From an uncultured Lachnospiraceae bacterium (GTDB lineage: Bacteria > Bacillota > Clostridia > Lachnospirales > Lachnospiraceae), in assembly GCA_951801955.1 (NCBI GenBank), contig CATOOV010000009.1:1-64000 (forward strand): 64,000 bases of DNA, written 5' to 3'. The notes beneath the pieces were generated by a model that was not told where the DNA came from, made no database searches, and saw only the letters and a program-made list of their open reading frames with translations. This document shows positions 18,442 to 26,335 of this stretch, piece after piece. Numbering within the stretch: the first letter of the stretch is position 1; the number at the start of each line of letters is the position of its first letter. A program made the position numbers and the translations under genes.

Positions 18442-18666
18442 ATGGGAATGACAGAGCAGAAAGAGGTTTCCCTGGAAGAAACCTTCCAGGAGTTGGAAGT
18501 TATTTTAGAAAAAATGCAGGATCGGGAAGTTAGCCTTGAGGAATCCTTTTCCCTCTATGAACAGGGAGTTCGAAAAATAAAATTCTGTAATGAAAAAATT
18601 GACAGTGTGGAGAAGAAAATGCTTTTGCTGAATGAGCAGGGAGAACTGGAGGCATTTGATGAATAA
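18442..18666 (+). CDS. xseB: Exodeoxyribonuclease VII small subunit
   Basis: The 74-residue helical protein (SLEETFQELEVILEKMQD, VSLEESFSLYEQGVRKIKFC) binds the coiled coil of XseA. Length and motifs are typical. It ends 8 bp inside ispA. Confidence 0.95.
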   Translation: MGMTEQKEVSLEETFQELEVILEKMQDREVSLEESFSLYEQGVRKIKFCNEKIDSVEKKMLLLNEQGELEAFDE

Positions 18667-19552
18667 AGATTTTAAGGAACAATTGTCTGTTCGGACAGGG
18701 CAGGTGGAAGCAGTGATTGTGAAATACCTTCCCAACCCAGAAGGTTATCAAAAGACAGTGGTAGAGGCAATGAATTACAGCATACTTGCCGGCGGCAAAC
18801 GTCTGCGCCCGCTGCTGATGTTTGAGACATATAGAATGTTTGGAGGAAGGTCTAAGGTTATTGAACCTTTTATGGCAGCAATGGAGATGGTACATACCTA
18901 TTCTCTGGTGCACGATGACCTTCCAGCAATGGATAATGATGAGTATCGCCGAGGAAAGAAGACAACCCATGCACAGTATGGGGAGGCTATGGGAATCCTT
19001 GCCGGAGATGGTCTTTTAAATTATGCTTTTGAGACAGCGGCAAAAGCGTTTGATATTGAACCAGGGAATTTCCATATTGGAAAGGCATTGTCCGTGCTTG
19101 CCAGAAAATCAGGAATTCATGGAATGTTGGGAGGGCAATGTGTGGATGTGGAAATGGAAGGAAAACCTGTCGCTGAGGACATGCTGCGGTTTATCTATCA
19201 GTTGAAGACGGGGGCCTTGTTGGAAGCATCTATGCGGATTGGTGCAATTCTTGCGGGAGCTACACAAAGTGAGCAGAGACAGGTGGAACAGGCGGCAGCC
19301 GAATTGGGACTAGCCTTCCAGATACAAGATGATATTTTAGACGTGACAAGTACCATAGAAGAATTAGGCAAACCGATAGGCAGTGATGAGAAAAATGAAA
19401 AAACCACCTGGGTCACATTGTATGGAATCGAAGGGGCAAGGCAGGAGGTGGAACGTCTGTCTCACCACAGTGTAGAATTGATGGATACGCTTGTAGTCAA
19501 AAATGAGTTTTTAACGAACTTGATGCTGTATTTGATTAATCGGAAGAAATAA
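18659..19552 (+). CDS. ispA: Farnesyl/geranyl diphosphate synthase
   Basis: It joins isopentenyl and dimethylallyl diphosphates to make C15 prenyl diphosphate. The first Asp-rich motif DDLPAMDND starts at residue 86 and the second DDILD at 224; GGKRLRPLL lies near the start and GGQCVD in the middle. The two bases between the Asp pair and the third Asp fit the bacterial FPP synthase form. I start at ATG 18659, inside the end of xseB, with GGAGG 7 bp upstream. It gives 297 residues, the normal length. Together with dxs, dxr, ispG and uppS in this window it supplies undecaprenyl phosphate. Confidence 0.93.
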   Translation: MNKDFKEQLSVRTGQVEAVIVKYLPNPEGYQKTVVEAMNYSILAGGKRLRPLLMFETYRMFGGRSKVIEPFMAAMEMVHTYSLVHDDLPAMDNDEYRRGKKTTHAQYGEAMGILAGDGLLNYAFETAAKAFDIEPGNFHIGKALSVLARKSGIHGMLGGQCVDVEMEGKPVAEDMLRFIYQLKTGALLEASMRIGAILAGATQSEQRQVEQAAAELGLAFQIQDDILDVTSTIEELGKPIGSDEKNEKTTWVTLYGIEGARQEVERLSHHSVELMDTLVVKNEFLTNLMLYLINRKK

Positions 19553-19672
19553 GTATCAAGGGCATGGATGATTGTTAAGTTTGATACTGTATTTGGATGA
19601 ACAAAGAAATAAGTATAATGAGCATGGATAACTGTTGGACTTTATATTGTATTTGATTAATCAGGGGAAATA
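19521..19672 (+). repeat. 60-bp tandem repeat copying the ispA 3' end
   Basis: The word CTGTATTTGATTAATC at the ispA end (19526) recurs, diverged, from 19587 and 19647 (periods 61 and 60). About two and a half units fill the ispA-dxs gap; AAGAAATAAGTAT and GCATGGAT words also recur. Confidence 0.85.
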
Positions 19673-19729
19673 GGACGATTGCCCGCAGAAAAAACAGGAG
19701 TGAAATTCAGGAGAGAGAGGGTATTATCT

Positions 19730-21601
19730 ATGGTGTTAGATAAGATAAAGGGACCCAATGATATTAAAAACCTGGAAGAGTCGGAGTTGCCGGTGCTGGC
19801 AAAGGAGATTCGGGAATTTTTGATTCAGAAAATTGCAAAAAATGGCGGTCATCTCGCTTCCAATCTTGGGACAGTGGAACTTACTATGGCAATGCATCTG
19901 GCTTTTGAACTGCCCAAAGATAAAATTGTCTGGGATGTGGGGCACCAATCTTATACCCACAAACTTTTGACAGGAAGGCGTGATGGATTTGAAAATTTGC
20001 GGAAATTTGGAGGCATGAGCGGATTTCCAAAGAGGAAAGAAAGTTCTTGTGATTGTTTTGATACAGGGCACAGTTCTACTTCCATTTCGGCAGGCTTGGG
20101 GTATGCCCAGGCAAGACAGATTACAGGAGAAAGTTATAAAGTAATTTCCGTAATCGGTGATGGAGCCATGACAGGCGGAATGGCGTATGAGGCTTTAAAC
20201 AATGCTTCCAGGCTAAAGTCAAATTTCATTATCGTTTTAAATGATAACAATATGTCTATTTCAGAAAATGTAGGAGGCTTGTCGCGCCATTTGGGCAATC
20301 TGCGTACAGCGAATGCATACCAGGGGCTGAAAGTAGGGGTGACGAATTCCCTGAACAAGATCCCTGTCCTTGGGGAACGTATGGTAATACGTATTCGAAG
20401 GACAAAAAGCGGTATTAAGCAGCTTTTTATTCCAGGTATGCTGTTTGAGAATATGGGGATCACTTATCTGGGACCGGTGGATGGACATGATATCGGAGAG
20501 CTGCTCCGAGTGTTTCGGGATGCATCCAAGGTAAACGGCGCCGTAGTCGTCCATGTAATTACGAAAAAGGGGAAAGGATATCTTCCGGCAGAACGACATC
20601 CGGCAAGGTTTCATGGAGCGGAACCTTTTGAGATCGAAACAGGGCTTCCAGTAAAGCCAAGGACAGTTGCAAATTATACAGATATTTTTTCGACTGTCAT
20701 GCGAAAATTGGGAGAGCGTGACAATAAAGTGGTGGCAATCACTGCAGCAATGAAAGATGGCACAGGGTTAAAACGATTTCACAATATGTTTCCTGAGCGC
20801 TTTTTTGACGTAGGAATTGCAGAGGAACATGCAGTGACTTTTGCGGCTGGGTTGGCGGCAGCGGGATTAAAACCTGTGGTAGCAGTGTACTCTTCTTTTT
20901 TGCAGCGTGCTTATGACCAGATTCTTCATGATGTCTGTATTCAGGATCTTCCCGTTGTCTTTGCTATTGACCGCGCAGGGCTTGTGGGAAGTGACGGAGA
21001 GACCCATCAGGGGATTTTTGACCTCTCTTATCTATCTTCTATACCCAATATGAGTATTTTAGCTCCAAAAAATAAATGGGAGCTTTCTGACATGATTAAA
21101 TTTGCGGTAAGTTTTGGACATCCCATTGCGATCCGTTATCCCAGGGGGGAAGCGTATGAGGGATTGAAAGAGTATCGGGAGAACATCATTTATGGTAAAA
21201 GTGAAATGCTAAATCTGGAGTCTGGAATTGGGCTGCTTGCCGTAGGCAGTATGGTCAAAACGGCAGAGCAGGTGCGCAGCCGGCTGAAATCCATGGGTTA
21301 TCCATGTTCCCTTATAAATGCCCGCTTTGTGAAGCCTTTGGACCAAGAACTTTTGGTACGGCTTGCCGGGGATCATACATTACTGGTAACTATGGAAGAA
21401 AATGTGGGAAACGGTGGTTTTGGCGAACATGTAGCAGCTTATTTTTCCGGGGCTGATATGCCAGTCGTGCCTCAAATATTAAATATCGCAGTGGCTGATC
21501 AGTACGTAGAACATGGAAATGTGGAAATCCTAAAAAAAGAACTTGGCATGGATGCAGAATCTGTAGTAAAACAGATTGTAGCAGTATATAAAAAAGAATA
21601 G
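19730..21601 (+). CDS. dxs: 1-deoxy-D-xylulose-5-phosphate synthase
   Basis: The thiamine-diphosphate enzyme that condenses pyruvate and glyceraldehyde 3-phosphate, entry step of the MEP isoprenoid pathway. Features are GGHLASNLGTVELT, the thiamine motif GDGAMTGGMAYEALNNA with NDNNMSIS, FFDVGIAEEHAV with the catalytic Glu, and the C-terminal domain. The 623-residue length is normal. I start at ATG 19730 with GAGAGG 9 bp upstream; a TTG at 19679 is not supported. Confidence 0.96.
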   Translation: MVLDKIKGPNDIKNLEESELPVLAKEIREFLIQKIAKNGGHLASNLGTVELTMAMHLAFELPKDKIVWDVGHQSYTHKLLTGRRDGFENLRKFGGMSGFPKRKESSCDCFDTGHSSTSISAGLGYAQARQITGESYKVISVIGDGAMTGGMAYEALNNASRLKSNFIIVLNDNNMSISENVGGLSRHLGNLRTANAYQGLKVGVTNSLNKIPVLGERMVIRIRRTKSGIKQLFIPGMLFENMGITYLGPVDGHDIGELLRVFRDASKVNGAVVVHVITKKGKGYLPAERHPARFHGAEPFEIETGLPVKPRTVANYTDIFSTVMRKLGERDNKVVAITAAMKDGTGLKRFHNMFPERFFDVGIAEEHAVTFAAGLAAAGLKPVVAVYSSFLQRAYDQILHDVCIQDLPVVFAIDRAGLVGSDGETHQGIFDLSYLSSIPNMSILAPKNKWELSDMIKFAVSFGHPIAIRYPRGEAYEGLKEYRENIIYGKSEMLNLESGIGLLAVGSMVKTAEQVRSRLKSMGYPCSLINARFVKPLDQELLVRLAGDHTLLVTMEENVGNGGFGEHVAAYFSGADMPVVPQILNIAVADQYVEHGNVEILKKELGMDAESVVKQIVAVYKKE

Positions 21602-21613
21602 AAAGGTTGCAAA

Positions 21614-22411
21614 ATGAAGGAACGTTTGGATGTATTGCTGGTCCAGCGGGGGCTGGCCCCCTCCAGGGAAAAAGCAAAGGCAATGATTATGGAGGGAAAT
21701 GTGTTCGTAGAAGGGCAGCGGGAGGATAAAGCGGGAACAGCTTTTTCGGATAAAGTGGAGATTGAAGTTCGGGGAAATACATTGAAATATGTAAGCCGCG
21801 GAGGTTTAAAGCTGGAAAAGGCGATGAAAAATTTCCAAATCACCTTAGAGGGAAAAGTTTGTATGGATATTGGTGCATCTACGGGTGGGTTTACTGATTG
21901 TATGCTTCAAAATGGCGCCAAAAAGGTTTATGCGGTGGATGTGGGATATGGGCAATTTGCTTGGAAACTTCGGCAGGATCCCAGGGTAGTCTGTATGGAG
22001 AAGACAAATATTCGTTATGTGTCATCAGAGGATCTTTCTGATGTGCTGGATTTTGCGTCTGTGGATGTCTCTTTTATTTCCCTTACAAAAGTTCTCCCTG
22101 CGGCGAAAGAGCTCCTTTCATCAAATGGGGAGATGGTTTGCCTGATCAAACCCCAGTTTGAGGCAGGCAGAGGGAAAGTGGGAAAAAAAGGCGTGGTGAG
22201 GGACGCGGCTGTACATGAGGAAGTTATCACAAAAGTCATTGGGTTTGCGAAAAGCATTGGATTTGTGATAAAGATGTTGGATTTTTCTCCTATAAAGGGA
22301 CCAGAAGGAAATATTGAATATCTTGTCTATATTCAAAAAGGCATGGAACAGGCAGAGGAAAAGGTCAACGTGCAGGAAGTAGTAGCTATGGCGCATGGAA
22401 TGCTTACATAG
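21614..22411 (+). CDS. tlyA: TlyA family rRNA 2'-O-methyltransferase
   Basis: The 265-residue product has an N-terminal S4 RNA-binding domain (ERLDVLLVQRGLAPSREKAK) and an FtsJ-like methyltransferase domain (VCMDIGASTGGFTDCML, SAM-binding; VDVSFISL; IKPQFEAG). In mycobacteria TlyA methylates 16S and 23S rRNA and affects capreomycin sensitivity; older names call it hemolysin. It lies 12 bp after dxs in a common clostridial order. Confidence 0.92.
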   Translation: MKERLDVLLVQRGLAPSREKAKAMIMEGNVFVEGQREDKAGTAFSDKVEIEVRGNTLKYVSRGGLKLEKAMKNFQITLEGKVCMDIGASTGGFTDCMLQNGAKKVYAVDVGYGQFAWKLRQDPRVVCMEKTNIRYVSSEDLSDVLDFASVDVSFISLTKVLPAAKELLSSNGEMVCLIKPQFEAGRGKVGKKGVVRDAAVHEEVITKVIGFAKSIGFVIKMLDFSPIKGPEGNIEYLVYIQKGMEQAEEKVNVQEVVAMAHGMLT

Positions 22412-22449
22412 AAGAGAGGAACTCTTTGTATGGCAGGAGGACAGACAGA

Positions 22450-23319
22450 ATGAAGCGTTTTTACATTATTGCGAATCTTTTGCGGGATAATCAATTACAG
22501 CTTACAAAAGAGATTCACCAATTTATTTTAGAACATGGCGGAAGCTGCGGCTATCAAGCCAATCGGGAACATGGGGGTTCTTCTTTTGACGCAAGCCTAA
22601 TCCCAAAAGATACTGAATGTATTTTGGTAGTGGGCGGGGACGGCACGCTGCTTCAAGTAGCACGAAAGATGGCAGAATGGGATATGCCCCTGATTGGTAT
22701 TAATACAGGTCATGTGGGATATCTGTGTGAATTGGAGAAAAATACTGCATTACAGGGAGTCAGCCGGCTTTTGGCAGGGAATCACTATACAATTGAAGAC
22801 AGGATGCTGCTTTCTGGCAGCTATGTGAGCGGGAAAAATGGCAATGAAGAGCGAATCGAGAGAATTGCCTTAAACGATATCGTGATCCATCGTTCCAAAA
22901 TGCTGCAGGTGGTAAATCTGAATATTTCTGTAAATGGGGAATATTTGAATACATACAGTGCAGATGGTATTATTATCGCAACTCCCACTGGTTCTACTGC
23001 GTACAGCATGTCGGCAGGTGGACCGATTGTAGATCCCAAGGCAAACCTGCTTGTGGTGACGCCAATCTGTCCTCATACCTTAAATTCCAAAAGTATTGTA
23101 TTAGGTGCAGAAGCTGAGATTACCATTGAGGTAGAGACGAGAAATTCTGAGCAAGAAGAAAAAATGGAGATTAGTTTTGATGGGGATCCGATGGGGATCT
23201 TATCGCCTGGGGAGCGGATTGTGGTAAAAAAAGCCCAGGGGTGTACAAAAATTTTAAAACTGGGGAGCTTAAGTTTTTTACAAAGGCTTAGGAAAAAACT
23301 TCAGGAATGCAATTGGTAA
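22450..23319 (+). CDS. nadK: NAD kinase
   Basis: It phosphorylates NAD+ to NADP+. GGDG at residues 62-65 with TLL after it, GINTGHVGYLCELE, LNDIVIHR and ATPTGSTAYSMSAGGPI are the family signatures. The 289-residue length is normal. I chose ATG 22450 with AGGAGG 9 bp upstream over TTG 22426. It ends the tlyA-nadK pair; a 160-bp palindromic element separates it from argR. Confidence 0.95.
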   Translation: MKRFYIIANLLRDNQLQLTKEIHQFILEHGGSCGYQANREHGGSSFDASLIPKDTECILVVGGDGTLLQVARKMAEWDMPLIGINTGHVGYLCELEKNTALQGVSRLLAGNHYTIEDRMLLSGSYVSGKNGNEERIERIALNDIVIHRSKMLQVVNLNISVNGEYLNTYSADGIIIATPTGSTAYSMSAGGPIVDPKANLLVVTPICPHTLNSKSIVLGAEAEITIEVETRNSEQEEKMEISFDGDPMGILSPGERIVVKKAQGCTKILKLGSLSFLQRLRKKLQECNW

Positions 23320-23322
23320 TTA

Positions 23323-23483
23323 TATTACTCCGGTGGTTAAATACCGATGTTTTTATTTGTCTAAATTTGCATCTGCCGCGTTGTCATCAATCGTTGTAGC
23401 ACTCGCTACAACTCATTCTTCCGCCTTGCAGATGAAAATTTATTTTACATAAAATTCATTGATATTTAACCACCGGAGTAATA
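23323..23483. repeat. 160-bp nested palindromic element
   Basis: Perfect 21-bp inverted ends (TATTACTCCGGTGGTTAAAT at 23323-23342 and its complement up to 23483) enclose further inverted pairs: TAAATTTGCATCTGC (23382 region) with GCAGATGAAAATTTA, and a central hairpin GTTGTAGC-ACTC-GCTACAAC. As RNA or single-stranded DNA it would form one long imperfect hairpin. It has no T run and no coding capacity. It is MITE-like or REP-like and sits just upstream of the argR ribosome site. Confidence 0.75.
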
Positions 23484-23514
23484 CAAATCAGAAAAGGGCG
23501 TGTAGGAGGTAAAA

Positions 23515-23970
23515 ATGAAATCAAAACGTCACGCTAAAGTTTTGGAGCTCATTGCAAAATATAATATTGAGACACAAGAGGAACTGTCAGACCGTCTGGA
23601 ACAGGAAGGGTTCCATGTAACCCAGGCTACCGTATCCAGGGATATCCGGGAATTGAAGCTGACCAAAGTACCAGGAAGCGCCGGAAGGCAGAAGTATGCG
23701 GCGCTGAATGAAACCTATGTAAATATGGGCGAAAAATATATCCGGGTGTTTAAGGATGGGTTTGTATCTATGGACATGGCTCAGAACATTTTGGTAATAA
23801 AAACCGTTGCCGGTATGGCAATGGCGGTTGCGGCGGCATTGGACGCCATGGATTGCATTGAAATCGTGGGAAGTATTGCCGGGGACGATACGGTTATGTG
23901 TGCAGTCCGTACCGTGGAGGACACAGAAATTTTGATGGAACGGCTGCGCAAGATTGTCGAGGATGATTAA
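23515..23970 (+). CDS. argR: Arginine repressor ArgR
   Basis: The 151-residue regulator senses arginine and controls its synthesis and breakdown. The winged-helix DNA-binding domain (residues 1-70; TQATVSRDIRELKLTK) precedes the hexamerising, arginine-binding domain (about 80-150) with the GDDTVM motif for arginine binding. AGGAGG lies before the ATG. argR-recN-spoIVB is a standard clostridial order, here interrupted by the small toxin locus. Confidence 0.95.
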   Translation: MKSKRHAKVLELIAKYNIETQEELSDRLEQEGFHVTQATVSRDIRELKLTKVPGSAGRQKYAALNETYVNMGEKYIRVFKDGFVSMDMAQNILVIKTVAGMAMAVAAALDAMDCIEIVGSIAGDDTVMCAVRTVEDTEILMERLRKIVEDD

Positions 23971-24009
23971 GTGTGACCACCAAGAAGTAGGAAGTAACAA
24001 TGGTAATTC

Positions 24010-24030
24010 AAGAACGCCGTCGGCGTTCTT
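24010..24030 (+). terminator. Hairpin after argR, likely terminator
   Basis: AAGAACGCC-GTC-GGCGTTCTT, a perfect 9-bp stem, 40 bp after the argR stop, is followed by AATTAATG, so its T run is poor. Confidence 0.5.
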
Positions 24031-24115
24031 AATTAATGTTATATCACGTTTCTGGGATTGTTACATGGATTGGAAACAGGGGAAAAAGATTGAGCCTATC
24101 AGGAATGGAAAAAGA

Positions 24116-24144
24116 TTGCTCAAAAAATTGAAATATGCTATAAT
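24116..24144 (+). promoter_or_regulatory. Promoter of the small toxin gene
   Basis: TTGCTC (24116-24121) and TATAAT (24139-24144) are 17 bp apart. The start would lie near 24151, giving a leader of about 60 nt. Confidence 0.7.
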
Positions 24145-24176
24145 CGTTCCAGAGCAGGCGTGTTACAAGGTGATAG

Positions 24177-24204
24177 CCTCCCTAACTTCGCAGAAGAAGG
24201 GAGG
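24177..24204 (+). promoter_or_regulatory. Leader hairpin masking the toxin ribosome site
   Basis: CCTCCCT (24177-24183) is fully complementary to AGGGAGG (24198-24204), which is the ribosome site of the following small gene. The 7-bp GC-rich stem would block translation of the full-length transcript, a known trait of type I toxin mRNAs, which often need processing before they are translated. Confidence 0.7.
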
Positions 24205-24212
24205 TGGCGCGT

Positions 24213-24308
24213 ATGAATACATACCAGATTTTAACCCTGTTATTTTTGGGCGGTAATTTTCTTATTGCGTTGCTTTCCTATATTGATAGGAACAATAAGC
24301 GAAAATAA
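24213..24308 (+). CDS. Small hydrophobic peptide, candidate type I toxin
   Basis: The 31-residue peptide starts MNTYQILTLLFLGGNF, has one membrane segment (about residues 5-24) and a charged tail ending NNKRK. This is the layout of the holin-like or TxpA/BsrG/Fst-type toxins of Firmicutes, which damage the membrane when overproduced. It has a strong ribosome site (AGGGAGGTG) that is masked in the leader, its own promoter, a strong terminator, and an opposing promoter that would make an antisense RNA over its 3' end. It lies alone between argR and recN. A non-toxic small membrane peptide cannot be excluded. Confidence 0.75.
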   Translation: MNTYQILTLLFLGGNFLIALLSYIDRNNKRK

Positions 24309-24347
24309 ATAAGCCTACCTTGTACTTGGCGGTTCAGGTAGGCTTAT
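24309..24347. terminator. Bidirectional terminator of toxin mRNA and antisense RNA
   Basis: A 12-bp stem ATAAGCCTACCT/AGGTAGGCTTAT (24309-24320 with 24336-24347) follows directly after the toxin stop. On the minus strand it is followed by TTATTTTCG, a good T-rich tail for the opposing RNA; on the plus strand the tail is weaker. Confidence 0.75.
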
Positions 24348-24390
24348 AGTCTATTCTGGAGGCTAACCACTTTTTGGGCGGCTCCTCCTT
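24309..24390 (-). ncRNA. Candidate antisense antitoxin RNA
   Basis: From the minus-strand promoter at 24425-24397 an RNA of about 80-90 nt would start near 24390. It would form an imperfect hairpin closed by GGAGG/CCTCC (24388-24358) and end at the shared terminator, overlapping the 3' region of the toxin mRNA. This is the overlap type known from TxpA-RatA and BsrG-SR4. Its existence is inferred from the promoter and terminator only. Confidence 0.6.
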
Positions 24391-24396
24391 TTCTAT

Positions 24397-24425
24397 AATA
24401 TAACATTTCTATATCTGAAAATCAA
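24397..24425 (-). promoter_or_regulatory. Promoter of the antisense RNA
   Basis: On the minus strand TTGATT (24425-24420) and TATATT (24402-24397) are 17 bp apart, pointing at the toxin gene. No protein-coding frame with a ribosome site lies downstream, so the product should be an RNA. Confidence 0.7.
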
Positions 24426-24566
24426 CAGTATTTTTTGAGAATCTAATAATCGCAGTATTCTGATTTTTGATTCAGAATGCGTTCCTCATAAAACGTTATA
24501 TTGAAAAGAAAAAGTTTTGCATGATTTGGGTAAAGTTTAAATGCTTAAGGGCAGAAGGAGAAAGAA

Positions 24567-26243
24567 ATGTTAGTTAGTCTGCATGTAAAAAACCTGGCGC
24601 TGATAAAAGAAGCTGAGGTAGAGTTTGGAACTGGGTTAAATATCCTGTCAGGAGAGACGGGAGCTGGTAAATCCATTATTATTGGCTCCATTAATCTTGC
24701 TTTGGGGCAAAAAGTCCCAAAGGAAATGCTGCCGGAACAGGCGGAATATGCACTAGTGGAATTAATTTTCCGGGTGGACAATGAAGAACAGGTACAACAA
24801 TTGAAAGAGATTGATATTTATCCTGAAAACCACGAGGTTATTATGTCCCGGAAGATTACATCCACAAGGAGTATTGGGAAAATTAATTCAGAGACAGTTT
24901 CTGTTTCTTGTATGAAAAATGTTGCGTCTTTGCTGATTGATATTCATGGACAGCATGAACATCAATCATTACTTTATAAGAAAAAGCATTTAGAAATCTT
25001 GGATGAATATGCAAAAGACAAGTTGGAAGCAAAGAAGAAAATTTTGAAAAATTGCTATCAGGAATATCAGTCCGTATTGGAAGAACAAAAGCAGGCATTG
25101 AGAGATGGGGAAGGAAGGGAACGGGAACTTTCTTTTTTGGAATACGAGATTCAAGAGATCAGGGAGGCGAACCTCATCATTGGAGAAGATGAGGAATTAG
25201 AAATTTCTTACCGTAAAATGGCAAACAACCGCAGGATTATGGAGTCTGCAGGAACAGCTTATGAGATGACGGGCGGAGACGGTAGCGCCACGGAGCAGAT
25301 TGGAAGGGCGCTCAGGGAATTGCAGATGGTAGCGGAGTATGATCCGAATGTAGGAGAGTTGAGTGGTCAACTGGAAGAAATTGATGATTTGTTAAATGAT
25401 TTTAACCGGGAATTGTCGGCATATATATCGGATGGGGAATTGGATGAGGAAACGTTCTATGAGGTGGAAAAAAGGCTGGATCTTGTGAATCATCTGAAAG
25501 ATAAATATGGCGGCAGCATAGAGGCTGTTTTACAGGCGAAGGAGGAGAAAGAAAAGCGGTTCCAACACCTGCAGGATTATGAAGAATATGTAGCGCAGCT
25601 TAAAATTCGTTTGAGGCAGACAGAGGATTCTTTGCAGAAAATTTCAGGGGAAGTTTCTGAGATTCGTCAAAAATATGCAAAAAAATTAATCAAGAAAATA
25701 CGGGATGCATTGGTAGATTTGAATTTTTTGGATGTAGAGTTTACGATGGAATTTAGGGATACAGGAAAATATACGGTAAATGGCAGGGATGAAGCGGAAT
25801 TTTTAATTTCTACCAATCCAGGAGAACCATTAAAACCTCTAAGCAAAGTGGCGTCAGGAGGAGAATTGAGCCGAATTATGCTTGCCGTCAAGACGATTCT
25901 TGCCGAGAGCGACCAAATACAAACTTTGATTTTTGACGAGATCGACGCTGGAATCAGTGGGAGAACCGCACAAATGGTGGCAGAAAAAATGAATGTGATT
26001 GGTAAAAATCATCAGATTATCTGTATCACCCATCTGCCCCAGATCGCTGCAATGGCAGACCAGCATTATCTTATCAGTAAAAACGTGGAAAATAATGCAA
26101 CAGTTTCAAAAATTACCATTTTGCAAGAGGAGGAAAGCATTTCAGAACTTGCACGTATGCTGGGCGGCGTAAAAATTACAGACACCGTACTGGAAAGTGC
26201 AAAGGAAATGAAAAAATTAGCGCTTACAGTAAAAAAGAATTAA
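24567..26243 (+). CDS. recN: DNA repair protein RecN
   Basis: The 558-residue SMC-like ATPase acts early in double-strand break repair. It has the N-terminal Walker A motif GETGAGKSII (about residues 29-38), two long coiled-coil arms (about 150-200 and 290-360), the ABC signature ASGGELSRIMLA and Walker B LIFDEIDAGISG. The length is normal. AAGGAG precedes the ATG. Confidence 0.96.
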   Translation: MLVSLHVKNLALIKEAEVEFGTGLNILSGETGAGKSIIIGSINLALGQKVPKEMLPEQAEYALVELIFRVDNEEQVQQLKEIDIYPENHEVIMSRKITSTRSIGKINSETVSVSCMKNVASLLIDIHGQHEHQSLLYKKKHLEILDEYAKDKLEAKKKILKNCYQEYQSVLEEQKQALRDGEGRERELSFLEYEIQEIREANLIIGEDEELEISYRKMANNRRIMESAGTAYEMTGGDGSATEQIGRALRELQMVAEYDPNVGELSGQLEEIDDLLNDFNRELSAYISDGELDEETFYEVEKRLDLVNHLKDKYGGSIEAVLQAKEEKEKRFQHLQDYEEYVAQLKIRLRQTEDSLQKISGEVSEIRQKYAKKLIKKIRDALVDLNFLDVEFTMEFRDTGKYTVNGRDEAEFLISTNPGEPLKPLSKVASGGELSRIMLAVKTILAESDQIQTLIFDEIDAGISGRTAQMVAEKMNVIGKNHQIICITHLPQIAAMADQHYLISKNVENNATVSKITILQEEESISELARMLGGVKITDTVLESAKEMKKLALTVKKN

Positions 26244-26335
26244 TGATTTAGTTAAAAAATCCCAGAGTGAAAACAGAAGAATTTCACATACTATAGAAGG
26301 ATTTCAGGTCAGCAGCTTGAAATTTTTTTGAGAGG

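Noticed and set aside
18374..18451. Short frame between xseA and xseB
   Set aside because: Its ATG is 15 bp from the nearest ribosome site and the frame arises in duplicated sequence.
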